A DNA stretch of 64,000 bases from Rhodococcus ruber (GCF_027270735.1 NZ_JAPWIJ010000001.1:372001-436000); one strand, 5' to 3'. Numbered from the stretch's first letter, positions 1 through 11,957 are shown. A program made the numbers and translations. The notes: generated from the letters alone by a model not told the origin.

Positions 1-1454
1 ACGTTCAGTTCCTCGGTGGTGTACCCGAAGATCTGCTGACGGATGAGAACGCGATCGTGCGGCATGTGCACGTGCGGGCGCTCGGGCAGATCGTCGATCG
101 AGGTCAGACCCTCGTCGAGCCACTGCTGGTACGGATGCTCGGCGGCGAGCTCGTCCTTGATCTCGTCGTCGGAGACGATGCGGCCCTGTGCGGTGTCCAC
201 CAGGAACATCCGGCCCGGCTGCAACCGAACCTTGCGGACGACCTTGGACGGGTCGATGTCGAGAACGCCGACCTCGGACGCCATGACGACCAAGCCGTCG
301 TCGGTGACCCACAGCCGGCTCGGGCGCAGGCCGTTGCGGTCGAGGACCGCTCCGATGACGGTGCCGTCGGTGAAGCACACCGACGCAGGTCCGTCCCAGG
401 GCTCCATCAGCGACGAGTGGTACTTGTAGAACGCCCGGCGCGCGGGGTCCATGGACTCGTGCCGCTCCCACGCCTCGGGAATCATCATGAGCACGGCGTG
501 CGGCAGGCTTCGGCCACCGAGATGCAGCAGCTCGAGCACCTCGTCGAAACGTGCTGTGTCGCTTGCTCCGTGGGTGACCACGGGGAAGATCTTCTCGAGC
601 GCCTCGGAGCCGCCGAACACGTCGGAGGTGATGAGCGCCTCGCGGGCGCGCATCCAGTTCTCGTTGCCGGTGGCGGTGTTGATCTCGCCGTTGTGCGCAA
701 CGCGCCGGAACGGATGCGCCAGCGGCCACGACGGGAACGTGTTGGTGGAGAAGCGCGAATGCACAAGGCCGAGCGCACTTTCCACGCGCTCGTCCTGCAG
801 GTCGAGGTAGAAGCCCTTGAGCTGAGGCGTTGTGAGCATGCCCTTGTAGACGAAGGTCTGCGAGGACAGCGACGGGAAGTACACGGTCTCGCGGCCGGGG
901 CCGTCCTTGCCCGCGCCCTCTTCGCCCAACTCGTGCTCGACGCGCTTGCGAATGACGAAGGCGCGACGTTCCAGATCGAGATCGGTGACCGATGCATCCG
1001 GGGCGGCGAGGAACAGCTGACGGAACGTCGGCATCGCGTCGCGAGCCAGCGCGCCGAGGGACGAGTCGTCGGTGGGAACCTCACGCCAACCGAGAACCGT
1101 CAGGCCCTCGCTCTCGACGATGCGCTCGACACCCTCGCAGGCGCGTGCCGCGTCGCTGCGGCCCTGCGGAAGGAACGCGACACCGGTTGCGTAGGCACCG
1201 GGAGCGGGGAGCTCGAAATCTACGACGGCTCGGAAGAACGCGTCCGGAACCTGGATGAGAATGCCTGCACCGTCACCGGTATTCGGTTCGGAGCCGGCGG
1301 CACCGCGATGCTCGAGGTTGACCAGTGCGGTGATCGCCTTCTCGACGATGTCACGACTGCGGCGACCGTGCATGTCCACCACGAACGCGACACCACAGGA
1401 GTCGTGCTCGTTGACGGGATCGTAGAGGCCTTGCGGGCCCGGAGTGTGCTTCAT
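1..1454 (-). CDS. gltB: Glutamate synthase large subunit, 5' part (runs off the left edge)
   Basis: The large subunit of NADPH-dependent glutamate synthase (GOGAT) makes two glutamates from glutamine and 2-oxoglutarate in the cytoplasm. Only the first ~484 residues are present. They form the N-terminal class II glutamine amidotransferase domain. The ATG at 1452-1454 is followed by a short propeptide and [10 protein letters not shown], in which Cys20 is the expected N-terminal nucleophile after processing. Further family motifs seen are [42 protein letters not shown] and DRNGLRPSR. The frame is open to the window edge; the FMN and iron-sulfur parts should lie further left, normally followed by gltD. 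No frameshift is seen. Confidence 0.95.
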   Translation of the reverse strand, partial: MKHTPGPQGLYDPVNEHDSCGVAFVVDMHGRRSRDIVEKAITALVNLEHRGAAGSEPNTGDGAGILIQVPDAFFRAVVDFELPAPGAYATGVAFLPQGRSDAARACEGVERIVESEGLTVLGWREVPTDDSSLGALARDAMPTFRQLFLAAPDASVTDLDLERRAFVIRKRVEHELGEEGAGKDGPGRETVYFPSLSSQTFVYKGMLTTPQLKGFYLDLQDERVESALGLVHSRFSTNTFPSWPLAHPFRRVAHNGEINTATGNENWMRAREALITSDVFGGSEALEKIFPVVTHGASDTARFDEVLELLHLGGRSLPHAVLMMIPEAWERHESMDPARRAFYKYHSSLMEPWDGPASVCFTDGTVIGAVLDRNGLRPSRLWVTDDGLVVMASEVGVLDIDPSKVVRKVRLQPGRMFLVDTAQGRIVSDDEIKDELAAEHPYQQWLDEGLTSIDDLPERPHVHMPHDRVLIRQQIFGYTTEELN

Positions 1455-1826
1455 ACCTAGCCTTCGGATAAGTCCAGCCTTGAAACTCGTCGGCGACGGT
1501 GTGGTGTAACCGGCTGCTCGAACGGCCTGCGGTGCGTCCTCGCCGTTGAAGCAGCACCTGTCGATCGTCGACGCTTTCCTCTGCACGGGCGGGTAGGCAC
1601 GTGATAGAAAAGTGAGGGTCTCGACGGATCCGGCCGTGGTGAGGCCGATCCAACTACGAACGATAAGTCAGCACCTGGGTACCTCTGCAAATAAGGTAAG
1701 CCTATTGTGGGCTTTCACCTGCGAATTTCCTTACATTCGTCGACGTATCGACCCCATCTTTCGACGGCTGGGCCGCAACGGCCGAAAAGTACACGCGTGT
1801 AAGACGATCGGACTGTGACCGCATCG
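1455..1826. other. Intergenic region upstream of gltB
   Basis: No convincing gene is seen. The small open frames here lack a ribosome-binding site and actinobacterial codon use. The stretch should hold the leftward gltB promoter. A DtxR/IdeR-like half-palindrome (AAGGTAAGCCTA, about 1693-1704) is present but weak. Confidence 0.5.
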
Positions 1827-1865
1827 AAAAAACTGGCCGCAGCGATCGAATCAGCTGCGGCCAGT
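1827..1865 (-). terminator. Intrinsic terminator of tRNA-Leu
   Basis: A perfect 12-bp stem (ACTGGCCGCAGC at 1832-1843 with GCTGCGGCCAGT at 1854-1865, 10-nt loop) is followed, reading leftward, by a run of six T. It begins one base after the tRNA CCA end. Confidence 0.9.
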
Positions 1866-1866
1866 C

Positions 1867-1952
1867 TGGTGGGCGGAGGGGGACTTGAACCCCCACGTCC
1901 CTAAGGACACTGGCACCTGAAGCCAGCGCGTCTGCCATTCCGCCACCCGCCC
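1867..1952 (-). tRNA. tRNA-Leu (anticodon CAG)
   Basis: This is an 86-nt class II tRNA with encoded CCA. The 7-bp acceptor stem is GGGCGGG with TCCGCCC (one G-U pair). The anticodon stem CTGGC/GCCAG encloses the loop TTCAGGT, giving CAG. The long variable arm (GTCC-TTA-GGGAC) is typical of Leu, and the T loop contains GTTCAAG. It is divergent from fhaA. Confidence 0.97.
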
Positions 1953-2159
1953 GGGTGACGGCGAGAACACTAACACGCACCCTGCCGCGCTCGAAAATCG
2001 CGGCCTCGCGGCATCCGGAGCGAACAGCGGCACGCGGTCTGCGTCGGCCGCACCGTATATCATGCTTGAAGCGCGACCTCGTGATGACACGCGGCTGTCG
2101 CACACTGCGCACCCGCAGGCACCACACGGTGGAAGAACACAGTGAGAGGAGGGGTCACG

Positions 2160-3623
2160 ATGGGCATCGTTCAGCGTTTCGAGCGCAAACTCCAGGGCGC
2201 TGTCGGCGACGTCTTCGCCCGCGTGTTCGGCGGTGGCGTCGTACCGGCCGAGGTGGAAGCGGCGCTCCAACAGGAAGCGTCGGATCTGGTTCGGCCCCTC
2301 GACGGCGGCCATTACCTGGCACCCAACAGCTACGTGATCACCATCAACAGCTCGGACCACGACGAACTCGCAGGCGATCGAGAACTCACGGTCAAGGCAT
2401 TTTCCCGTCACCTCGACGATTACATCCGCGATCAGGGGTGGCAGACCTACGGTGACGTGGTGGTTCGCTTCGAGCCGTCGCCCACTCTGCACACCGGTCA
2501 GTTCCGGGCCAGTGGCTCGGTCGACCCCGATGTGGGACGATCGGCGACTGCTGCGCGGAACCCGTCTGCGCAGCAAGGCGCGTCGGCCAAGCAGAACGTG
2601 TCGGCCCAGCAGAACGTTTCGGCCAAGCCGGCACCCAGTCCCGTCCCTTCAGCTACGCAGCGACCGTCTGCCCCACCGATGTCGATACCAGGAGCCGGCC
2701 ACATGACGCAGAACCCAGGCTACGACCCGCAGCGCGACCCCGCGGACGGTCATCGTCCCGATCCGCGCGCTCGCAACGGTTACGCCGGTGGCCAAGATCC
2801 TCGCTACGCCGCGCGTGAGCAGAACGGATACGACGCCCAGGCCTACGCGCCAGCCGATTACGATCCGCGCTACGACCAGCAGCCGTACAACGGTCAGGGC
2901 TACGACGAGCAGCCGTACGCCGAACAGGGTCAGGCGTACAGCGCGGCAGGCGGCCAGGATCAGGGCTACGACCCGCACGCCTACGGCAATACCAACGGCC
3001 AGGACCAGGGGTACGACGCCCAGGGATACAACGCGCAAGGCTACGACGCCCAGGGATACAACGCGCAGGGCTACGACGCCCAGGGCTACCAGTACAACGG
3101 AGCCGACGGCGGTGCCTACTCCGAGTCTCCGTACCAGGAGCAGGCCTACAGCGACCCGGCAGGGCAGTACGCCGAACCACAGGCCGCCGGGTACCAGCAG
3201 CCCGGCTACCAGCAGCCGGCATACGACTACCCACCTGCCCCGGCTGCCTACGGTCGCGGCTACCCGCAAGGCGCGGGCGATCGTAATGACGGATACGGCT
3301 ACGACCAGCCCGCCGCGTATGCCGGTCAGGCTCAGTCGCTCGCAGCCACACTGCAGCTCGAAGACGGCAGCGGTCGTTACTTCCAGCTCCGTGACGGTCA
3401 GAACATCATCGGCCGCGGCCAGGACGCTCAGTTCCGGCTGCCCGATACCGGTGTCTCGCGGCGGCACATCGAGATTCGCTGGGACGGCCGCGTGGCCATG
3501 CTCTCCGACCTCGGCTCGACCAACGGCACCACCGTCAACGGCGCTCCGGTTCAGGACTGGCAGCTGGCCGACGGCGACGTCATCAGGGCCGGGCATTCCG
3601 AGATTCTGGTCCGGATCGTCTGA
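2160..3623 (+). CDS. fhaA: FHA-domain protein FhaA
   Basis: 487 residues. Residues 1 to ~120 are the DUF3662 domain seen in mycobacterial FhaA. The middle (~130-400) is a Gln/Tyr/Gly-rich linker of repeated GYDAQGYNAQ-like units. The C-terminal FHA domain (~405-487) carries IIGRG, SRRHIEI and GSTNGT, the phosphothreonine-reading motifs. In mycobacteria FhaA binds proteins phosphorylated by PknB, including MviN/MurJ and CwlM, both encoded in this window. The ATG at 2160 is chosen because AGAGGAGGGG ends 5 nt before it and the next residues match FhaA proteins. A GTG at 2142 lies upstream of that site and is unlikely. It is the first gene of the fhaA-pknB cluster. Confidence 0.95.
   Translation: MGIVQRFERKLQGAVGDVFARVFGGGVVPAEVEAALQQEASDLVRPLDGGHYLAPNSYVITINSSDHDELAGDRELTVKAFSRHLDDYIRDQGWQTYGDVVVRFEPSPTLHTGQFRASGSVDPDVGRSATAARNPSAQQGASAKQNVSAQQNVSAKPAPSPVPSATQRPSAPPMSIPGAGHMTQNPGYDPQRDPADGHRPDPRARNGYAGGQDPRYAAREQNGYDAQAYAPADYDPRYDQQPYNGQGYDEQPYAEQGQAYSAAGGQDQGYDPHAYGNTNGQDQGYDAQGYNAQGYDAQGYNAQGYDAQGYQYNGADGGAYSESPYQEQAYSDPAGQYAEPQAAGYQQPGYQQPAYDYPPAPAAYGRGYPQGAGDRNDGYGYDQPAAYAGQAQSLAATLQLEDGSGRYFQLRDGQNIIGRGQDAQFRLPDTGVSRRHIEIRWDGRVAMLSDLGSTNGTTVNGAPVQDWQLADGDVIRAGHSEILVRIV
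3012..3090 (+). repeat. 30-bp tandem repeat inside fhaA
   Basis: About 2.6 nearly identical copies of a 30-bp unit encode the decapeptide YDAQGYNAQG in the FhaA linker. The DNA-level identity suggests recent expansion; copy number may vary between strains. Confidence 0.8.
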
Positions 3624-3793
3624 CACAAGGGCTACCGGGCACGAGCGATGGTCGACTCTCGTGCTCGTCGACCCGAATGTCGTCCACCCGAGCGGCTTCA
3701 CCCTATGATGCTGCGAGACAACCATGTCTGCCGCGCCGCAACGTTCAGGCGTGTGGGCAGCAGGTCCGATCGCGAAGGAGGAGGTGAATCGTC

Positions 3794-4258
3794 GTGCAGG
3801 GATTGATTCTGCAACTGACCAGGGCGGGCTTCCTGCTTCTGCTGTGGTTCTTCGTCTGGGCCGTCCTTCGCACCCTGCGCAGTGACATCTACGCGGCTGC
3901 AGGCATGCGAGTACCAGCGCGCTACACCGGAGCCTCCAAAGTTCTTCCGTCGTTCAACAAGCAGAAGGTGGCCAAGTACCTCGTGGTGACCCAGGGCGGT
4001 CTCGCCGGAACGCGCATCTCGCTCGGTACTCAGCCCGTCCTCATCGGACGCGCGGACGATTCGACTCTCGTTCTGACAGACGACTATTCGTCCACGCGCC
4101 ATGCCCGCCTCTCACCTCGTGGCGGAGATTGGTACGTCGAGGACCTCGGCTCGACCAACGGCACCTACCTCGACCGCGCCAAGGTCACCACCGCAGTGCG
4201 AGTACCCCTGGGAACCCCGGTTCGTGTCGGCAAGACCGTGATCGAGTTGCGCCCGTGA
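3794..4258 (+). CDS. fhaB: FHA-domain membrane protein FhaB (FipA)
   Basis: 154 residues, almost the length of the M. tuberculosis homologue. One N-terminal membrane segment (~residues 8-26) is followed by a cytoplasmic FHA domain with LIGRADDSTLVL, SSTRHARLS and LGSTNGTYLDR. The family is a partner and substrate of PknA/PknB and links the kinases to cell-division proteins. The GTG start is preceded by GAAGGAGGAG. Its stop overlaps the pstP start (GTGA at 4255-4258), so translation is probably coupled. A 170-nt gap separates it from fhaA and could hold an internal promoter. Confidence 0.95.
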   Translation: MQGLILQLTRAGFLLLLWFFVWAVLRTLRSDIYAAAGMRVPARYTGASKVLPSFNKQKVAKYLVVTQGGLAGTRISLGTQPVLIGRADDSTLVLTDDYSSTRHARLSPRGGDWYVEDLGSTNGTYLDRAKVTTAVRVPLGTPVRVGKTVIELRP

Positions 4259-5697
4259 CCCTCGTTCTCCGCTACGCCGCCCGCAGCGACCGCGGTCTGG
4301 TCCGCTCGAACAACGAGGACTCCGTGTACGCCGGGGCTCGGCTGTTGGCACTGGCAGACGGTATGGGCGGTCACGCCGCCGGTGAAGTGGCCTCGCAGTT
4401 GATGATCGCCGCGTTGGCCCACCTCGACGACGACGAGCCCGGCGAAGATTTGCTGGGCAAGCTCGAGGCAGCCACCCGTGAAGGCAACGCGTCGATCGCC
4501 GATCAGGTCGAGGACGAGCCCGAGCTCGACGGCATGGGCACCACGTTGACAGCAATCCTGTTCGCGGGCAAACGAATCGGGCTCGTCCACATCGGTGACT
4601 CACGTGCGTACATGCTGCGCGACGGATCGCTCACCCAGATCACCCGCGACGACACCTTCGTCCAATCACTCGTCGACGAGGGCCGCATCACCGCCGAGCA
4701 GGCGCACACGCACCCGCAGCGATCGCTGATCATGCGCGCCCTCACCGGTAACGAGATCGAGCCGACGCTGACCGTCCGAGAGGTCCGCGCAGGCGACCGA
4801 TACCTGCTGTGCTCCGACGGCCTGTCCGATGTCGTCAGCGACGAGACCATCGAGAACACCATGAACGAGGGCGAAACCGGTCCCTGCGCCGATCGTCTCA
4901 TCGAACTCGCACTGCGCAGCGGTGGACCGGACAACGTGACGGTCGTCGTTGCCGATGTGATCGACCTCGACTACGGACAGAGTCATCCCATCCTCGGTGG
5001 CGCCGCCAGCACCGAGGACGAGGAGGACGCTCCTCCTCCCAACACCGCAGCAGGACGCGCCGCGGCGATGCGACCGCCTCGCTCGACGCCCAAGCGCGTC
5101 ACCACCCCGGTGGTCACCCCCGAGAAGAAGTCGCACAAGCTGCGCTGGACGCTGATCGCCCTCACCCTGGTGGTGCTCGCCGCAATCGGCGCGGTCGTTG
5201 CCAATTCGATCATCAGAGGCAACTACTACGTCGGCGCCGACAACAGCAAGGTCACGGTGCTGCGGGGCCTTCCCGGCTCGGTGCTGGGCTACTCGCTGCA
5301 GAGCGTGGAACTGACCGGCTGCCTCGACGGCGACGGAGCCGTCACACTGACAGCCCCCGATGCCGCGCCCGCGGACTGCGTTCCTTTCGAGGTCGACGAC
5401 CTTCTGCCTGCCGCACGCGAGCAGGTCACGGCCGGACTGCCGTCGGGGTCCCTCGACGACGCGCGTGGCCAGGTCCAACGCCTGGCGTCGGGCGACCTGC
5501 TTCCGGTGTGCGAGACCGAACCCGCCGTCACCACCACCCCCGAACCGACCCCCACGACAACGATCATCCCGCCACCCGGGGTCCCGTTGCCGCCGACCGT
5601 GGAGCCCATCCCCGAGGTGGCGCCGACGACCACCGCGGTGCCGACACCGACGGTGCCGCAGGTTCCCGGCCAGAACTGCAGGACCGGTACTCGATGA
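4255..5697 (+). CDS. pstP: PP2C-type Ser/Thr protein phosphatase PstP
   Basis: 480 residues. The cytoplasmic PP2C catalytic domain (1 to ~240) shows SDRGLVRSNNEDS, LADGMGGHAAGE, HIGDSRAY, CSDGLSD and GGPDNVTVVVAD, the metal-binding aspartate motifs of the family. A single membrane segment (~298-320) precedes an extracellular part with a long Thr/Pro-rich tail. In mycobacteria PstP removes phosphate from PknA, PknB and their substrates, so it is the counter-enzyme of this operon. The GTG start overlaps fhaB; the stop overlaps rodA (ATGA at 5694-5697). Confidence 0.95.
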   Translation: MTLVLRYAARSDRGLVRSNNEDSVYAGARLLALADGMGGHAAGEVASQLMIAALAHLDDDEPGEDLLGKLEAATREGNASIADQVEDEPELDGMGTTLTAILFAGKRIGLVHIGDSRAYMLRDGSLTQITRDDTFVQSLVDEGRITAEQAHTHPQRSLIMRALTGNEIEPTLTVREVRAGDRYLLCSDGLSDVVSDETIENTMNEGETGPCADRLIELALRSGGPDNVTVVVADVIDLDYGQSHPILGGAASTEDEEDAPPPNTAAGRAAAMRPPRSTPKRVTTPVVTPEKKSHKLRWTLIALTLVVLAAIGAVVANSIIRGNYYVGADNSKVTVLRGLPGSVLGYSLQSVELTGCLDGDGAVTLTAPDAAPADCVPFEVDDLLPAAREQVTAGLPSGSLDDARGQVQRLASGDLLPVCETEPAVTTTPEPTPTTTIIPPPGVPLPPTVEPIPEVAPTTTAVPTPTVPQVPGQNCRTGTR

Positions 5698-7151
5698 GTT
5701 CCCCCACCTCCGCCGGAGGGTCCTTTCCGAGTCCGCCCGGGGGGTTCGCTCCTGCACCGATCCAATCGAACCGGCGCGGAGTCGAGTTGCTTCTGCTCGG
5801 GGCCGCGGTCCTGATCACCACGATCTCGTTGGTGTTGGTCGAGGCCAGCCAGGAACAGACCATCACCTGGGATCTGGCGAAGTACGCGCTCGCGTATCTC
5901 GCGCTGATGACGGTGGCGCACTTGGCCGTACGACGCTTCGCGCCTCACGCCGATCCGCTCCTGCTCCCGATCGTGGCACTTCTCAACGGCCTCGGGCTGG
6001 TGCTCATTCACCGACTCGACCTCGCCGATCAGCAGCAGGCGCAGTATCTCGGTAATCCGATCCCCTCACCCGATGCCAACCAGCAGGTGCTGTGGACGAC
6101 ATTGGCGATCGCCGGTTTCGTGGCGTTGCTGGTGCTGCTGCGGGACTACCGAACCCTGGCCCGCTACGGCTACACCGTCGGTCTCGCCGGCCTGATTCTT
6201 CTCGCGATCCCAGCGATGCTGCCGTCCGCATTCTCTGAGGTCAACGGGTCGAAGATCTGGATCCGGCTGCCCGGCTTCAGTATTCAGCCCGGTGAGTTCG
6301 CGAAAATTCTGCTGCTCATCTTCTTCGCTTCGCTGCTGGTCGCCAAGCGCGAGTTGTTCACCGTCGCGGGCAAGCACGTACTGGGTATGGACTTCCCGCG
6401 AGCCCGCGATCTGGGTCCGATCCTGGTCGTCTGGATCGTTTCGGTCGCGGTGCTGGTGTTCGAGAAGGACCTCGGCACGTCGCTGCTGATCTTCGGAACC
6501 GTGCTGGTGATGATCTATATCGCGACCGAGCGAGTCGGCTGGTTGATCATCGGGTTCGGCCTGCTGATCGTCGGATTCCTGTTCGCGTATCAGGTATTCG
6601 GCCACGTCAAGATCCGAACCGACACCTGGCTGCACCCGTTCGACGACTACAACGACACCGGATATCAGATCGTCCAGTCGATGTTCAGCTTCGCCACGGG
6701 TGGATTGGCGGGCACCGGCCTCGGAAGCGGTCGCCCGTCCCAGGTGCCGTTCGCCAAGACGGACTTCATCATCGCGACCGTCGGCGAAGAGCTCGGCCTC
6801 ATCGGCCTGACGGCAGTGCTGATCCTGTACCTACTGTTCATCATTCGCGGCCTGCGCACCGCGCTGGCCGTCCGGGACAGCTTCGGCAAACTGCTGGCTG
6901 CCGGCTTGTCGTTCACGATTGCCATCCAACTGTTCGTCGTCGTCGGCGGCGTCACCAAGCTCATTCCGCTCACCGGCCTCACCACGCCGTATCTGTCCTA
7001 CGGAGGATCTTCGCTTCTCGCCAACTACCTGCTTCTCGCATTGCTGATCAAGATCTCCGATGCGGCCCGTGAGCCGGCAACCCCCAAGAAGAAGCCCGCT
7101 CCTGCAGCACCCATCGCGGACGCGCCGACCGAGATGGTGAAGCGCCCATGA
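5694..7151 (+). CDS. rodA: SEDS-family peptidoglycan glycosyltransferase RodA
   Basis: 485 residues with about 12 hydrophobic segments. SEDS motifs include GSKIWIRLPGFSIQPGEFAK, the VFEKDLGTSL stretch with the acidic residues expected near the active site, and the C-terminal PYLSYGGSSL. SEDS proteins polymerise lipid II and work with a class B PBP, here the next gene pbpA, overlapping by 4 nt. The cytoplasmic C-terminal tail is Lys/Pro/Ala-rich. FtsW is a paralogue, but FtsW normally lies in the dcw cluster, and this position identifies RodA. Confidence 0.93.
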   Translation: MSSPTSAGGSFPSPPGGFAPAPIQSNRRGVELLLLGAAVLITTISLVLVEASQEQTITWDLAKYALAYLALMTVAHLAVRRFAPHADPLLLPIVALLNGLGLVLIHRLDLADQQQAQYLGNPIPSPDANQQVLWTTLAIAGFVALLVLLRDYRTLARYGYTVGLAGLILLAIPAMLPSAFSEVNGSKIWIRLPGFSIQPGEFAKILLLIFFASLLVAKRELFTVAGKHVLGMDFPRARDLGPILVVWIVSVAVLVFEKDLGTSLLIFGTVLVMIYIATERVGWLIIGFGLLIVGFLFAYQVFGHVKIRTDTWLHPFDDYNDTGYQIVQSMFSFATGGLAGTGLGSGRPSQVPFAKTDFIIATVGEELGLIGLTAVLILYLLFIIRGLRTALAVRDSFGKLLAAGLSFTIAIQLFVVVGGVTKLIPLTGLTTPYLSYGGSSLLANYLLLALLIKISDAAREPATPKKKPAPAAPIADAPTEMVKRP

Positions 7152-8632
7152 ACACTCCTCTACGCCGCGTGTCCATCGCTGTGATGGTCATGGTCGTCGC
7201 GTTGCTCGCCAATGCCACCTACCTCCAGGTCATCAAGGCCGACGATTTGCGAACCGACCCGCGCAACTCACGTGTGTTGCTCGACGAGTACTCACGCCAG
7301 CGCGGTCAGATCTCGGCGGGTGGCCAGGTTCTCGCATCCTCGGTCGCCACCGACGACCGCTACAAGTACCTGCGTACCTACCCGCAGAACTCGATCTCTC
7401 CGGCCAGCCCACAGGCCAATGCTCCCATCACCGGCTACTACTCGATGTTGTACTCGAGCAACGGCCTGGAACGGGCCGAGGACCCCGTACTCAACGGATC
7501 CGACGACCGCCTCTTCGGTGGGCGTTTGTTCGACCTCATCTCCGGCCGAGATCCGCGCGGAGGCAACGTCGTCACCACCATCGACCCCGTCGTCCAGCAG
7601 GTCGCGTACGACCAGCTCACGGCCAAGGGTTACACCGGTTCGGTGGTCGCACTCGATCCCGCAACCGGCAACGTGCTTGCCATGGCCAGCACCCCCAGCT
7701 ACGACCCCAACCTGCTGGCCAGCCACGACGGCAGCACGACGACCACAGCGTGGGAGAACCTGAGCAACGACCCGAACAAGCCGATGGTGAACCGTGCGAT
7801 CTCACAGACGTACCCGCCCGGCTCCACCTTCAAGGTGATCACCACTGCCGCCGCACTCGAGTCGGGTGCGACGCCTGATACCCAGCTCACGGCCGCGTCG
7901 AACATCACGTTGCCGGGAACCTCTACGACACTCGAGAACTACAACGGTTCGACGTGCGGCGGCGGCCAGACCGCAAGCCTGCGCGAAGCGTTCGCACGGT
8001 CGTGCAACACCGCCTTCGTCGAGCTCGGCATCGACACCGGAGTGGACAAGATGCGCGACGCCGCGTCCGCTTTCGGGATCGGCGAGGACACCTCGATTCC
8101 GCTCCCCGTGGCCGACAGCACCATCGGCCCGATCGACGACGACGCGGCTCTCGGCCAGTCCAGCATCGGCCAACGCGACGTTGCGCTGACCCCCTTGCAA
8201 GACGCAGTCATCGCCGCCACGGTCGCCAACGGCGGCGTGCGGATGGCACCGAACCTGGTGCAACAGTTGCAATCTCCCGACTTGTCCGACCTGTCGAGCT
8301 ACCAGCCGAAGTCCATGGGAGAGGCCATCAGCTCCGATACCGCTGCGACCCTGACCGATCTGATGATCGGCTCCGAGAACAACACCAGTGGCGACGGAAA
8401 GATCCCCGGAGTCCAGATCGCCTCGAAAACCGGTACCGCAGAACATGGTTCCGATCCACGCAACACCCCACCTCATGCCTGGTACATCGGATTCGCGCCC
8501 GCGAAGGATCCCAAGGTCGCCATCGCAGTCATCGTCGAGGACGGCGGAGACCGAGCCTTGGCCGCAACCGGTGGGTCCGTGGCCGCACCCATCGGGCGGG
8601 CCGTCATCGCAGCCGCATTGCAGGGGAGGTGA
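7148..8632 (+). CDS. pbpA: Class B penicillin-binding protein PbpA
   Basis: 494 residues with an N-terminal membrane anchor (~8-27) and a periplasmic transpeptidase domain. The three active-site motifs are visible: STFK (Ser226 nucleophile), SCN and KTGTAEHG. The protein crosslinks peptidoglycan and should pair with RodA just upstream (4-nt overlap). Length fits mycobacterial PbpA (~490). It ends 6 nt before pknA. Confidence 0.95.
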   Translation: MNTPLRRVSIAVMVMVVALLANATYLQVIKADDLRTDPRNSRVLLDEYSRQRGQISAGGQVLASSVATDDRYKYLRTYPQNSISPASPQANAPITGYYSMLYSSNGLERAEDPVLNGSDDRLFGGRLFDLISGRDPRGGNVVTTIDPVVQQVAYDQLTAKGYTGSVVALDPATGNVLAMASTPSYDPNLLASHDGSTTTTAWENLSNDPNKPMVNRAISQTYPPGSTFKVITTAAALESGATPDTQLTAASNITLPGTSTTLENYNGSTCGGGQTASLREAFARSCNTAFVELGIDTGVDKMRDAASAFGIGEDTSIPLPVADSTIGPIDDDAALGQSSIGQRDVALTPLQDAVIAATVANGGVRMAPNLVQQLQSPDLSDLSSYQPKSMGEAISSDTAATLTDLMIGSENNTSGDGKIPGVQIASKTGTAEHGSDPRNTPPHAWYIGFAPAKDPKVAIAVIVEDGGDRALAATGGSVAAPIGRAVIAAALQGR

Positions 8633-8638
8633 CATAAG

Positions 8639-10011
<1,373 letters not shown>

Positions 10012-10015
<4 letters not shown>

Positions 10016-11949
10016 CGACTCCCCGTACGCTCTCCTCTCGCTACGAGCTGGGCGAGATACTCGGTTTCGGCGGTATGTCCGAGGTTCATCTGGCTCGCGA
10101 CACCCGACTCGACCGCGACGTCGCCATCAAGGTCCTGCGCGCGGATCTCGCCCGCGACCCCACGTTCTATCTGAGGTTTCGACGCGAGGCCCAGAACGCT
10201 GCTGCCTTGAATCACCCCGCCATCGTCGCCGTGTACGACACCGGTGAAGCCGAGACCGAAGCCGGTCCGCTCCCGTTCATCGTCATGGAATACGTCGACG
10301 GCGACACCCTGCGCGACATCGTCCGCGCCGAAGGACCCATGCCGCCGCGCCGGGCCATGGAGGTCATCGCCGACGTCTGTGCCGCGCTCGATTTCAGTCA
10401 CCGCAACGGCATCGTGCACCGCGACGTCAAGCCCGCGAACATCATGATCAACAATGCCGGCGCTGTGAAGGTGATGGACTTCGGCATCGCGCGCGCCATC
10501 GCCGATTCCTCGTCGCCGATGACTCAGACCGCCGCCGTGATCGGAACTGCGCAGTACCTCTCACCCGAACAGGCTCGCGGCGAACAGGTCGACGCTCGAT
10601 CGGACGTCTACTCGCTCGGCTGTGTGCTCTTCGAGATCTTGACCGGTGAACCACCGTTCAAGGGAGACTCACCGGTCGCCGTCGCCTACCAGCACGTGCG
10701 CGAGGATCCCCAGCTTCCGTCCCTCGTCAACGACACAGTGCCGCGCGAGCTCGACTCGATCATTCTCAAAGCGATGGCCAAGAACCCTGCCAACCGCTAC
10801 CAGAGCGCTGCCGAGATGCGTACCGATTTGGTTCGCGTTCTCGGCGGTCAACGGCCGAGCGCGCCGATGGTCATGAACGACGAGGACCGCACCACCATTC
10901 TGGGGTCGGTCGACTCCCGTCAGGCCGACTTCTCCGGTCGGGACAAGCCCGCCGCGGTCGCCGAAGCATCTCGCCCCTCGCGGCACGCCGGCCACGACGA
11001 CGAGCCCCGGAGCCGACGTGGGCTGAAGATCGCGCTCGCCTCGCTCGCGGCCGTGGTCGTCGTCGCGATCGTCGGTGCCTTCCTGTGGTCGCTCGGACCC
11101 GGTGCGGACCCCAAGACCGTCACGGTGCCGACCGTCGTCGGACTGGCCGCGGACGAGGCCCAACGCCAGCTCGAAGACGTCGGACTCCGCGTCACCGTCC
11201 AGGAGAAGCCCGATGCATCGGTGCCGGAAGGCTCTGCGATCGGTACCAATCCGGCAGCCGGTTCGCAGACCGAATCACCCGGAGCCATCTCGCTCGACGT
11301 GTCCTCCGGACCTCAGCAAGTGCAGGTTCCGCGACTGACCGGCCGAACGCAACAGCAGGCGTCCGACGCATTGAACGAGGTGGGACTCGAACTCGATCCC
11401 ACCATCGCCCGCGCGCCGTCGACGCCGGAGAACCTCGACAAGGTCGTCGAGCAGAATCCGTCGTCGGGCGTGAGCATGAACGCCAACTCGCAGGTACGCA
11501 TCACCCTGGGCTCCGGACCGGCACAGGTACGCATGCCCAACGTCGTCGGCCAACTCGTGGAGGTTGCGCAACCGAACGTCGAAGGTGCCGGCCTGCGCGT
11601 GCAGGTTCAGAATATCGACTCCTCGCAGCCGGTGGGTCAGGTCGTCTCGACCGATCCCGCAGGCGGCACCAACGTCGCCGAGAACACCATCGTCACGCTG
11701 CGGGTTTCCAACGGAGACAAGATCCCGATGCCGGACCTGTCCGGCCTCACCGAGGCACAGGCCCTGACGGCACTGGAAACGGCAGGATGGACCGGAACGG
11801 CGTCGAACCTGTCGGCGTCGAGGCAGGCAACGCTGGACCCACTGATGGTCGGGCGAGTCGTCAACCAGACTCAGCCTGCCGGCTCGGAGATCAGCAAGAC
11901 CGACACGATCACCGTGAGCATCGGTGCGCTGGGAATCCCCACCGGCTAG
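10012..11949 (+). CDS. pknB: PASTA-domain Ser/Thr protein kinase PknB
   Basis: 645 residues, close to mycobacterial PknB (626). Kinase domain at ~10-275 ([42 protein letters not shown]). The juxtamembrane part is followed by one membrane segment (~337-360) and four extracellular PASTA domains up to the C-terminus. PASTA domains sense lipid II and peptidoglycan fragments. PknB phosphorylates CwlM, MurJ/MviN, FHA proteins and other growth factors in relatives. It is the last gene of the operon; only 8 nt separate it from convergent trpG. Confidence 0.96.
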
Positions 11950-11957
11950 TCGGTGAC

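Noticed and set aside
57-1460. A 1.4 kb open frame on the plus strand
   Set aside because: It is antisense to gltB. The minus-strand frame has all family motifs and ends at an ATG, while this one resembles no family.
1691-1708. DtxR/IdeR-like box before gltB
   Set aside because: Only about 10 central positions fit the iron-box consensus; the outer half does not pair and the distance to gltB is 230 nt.
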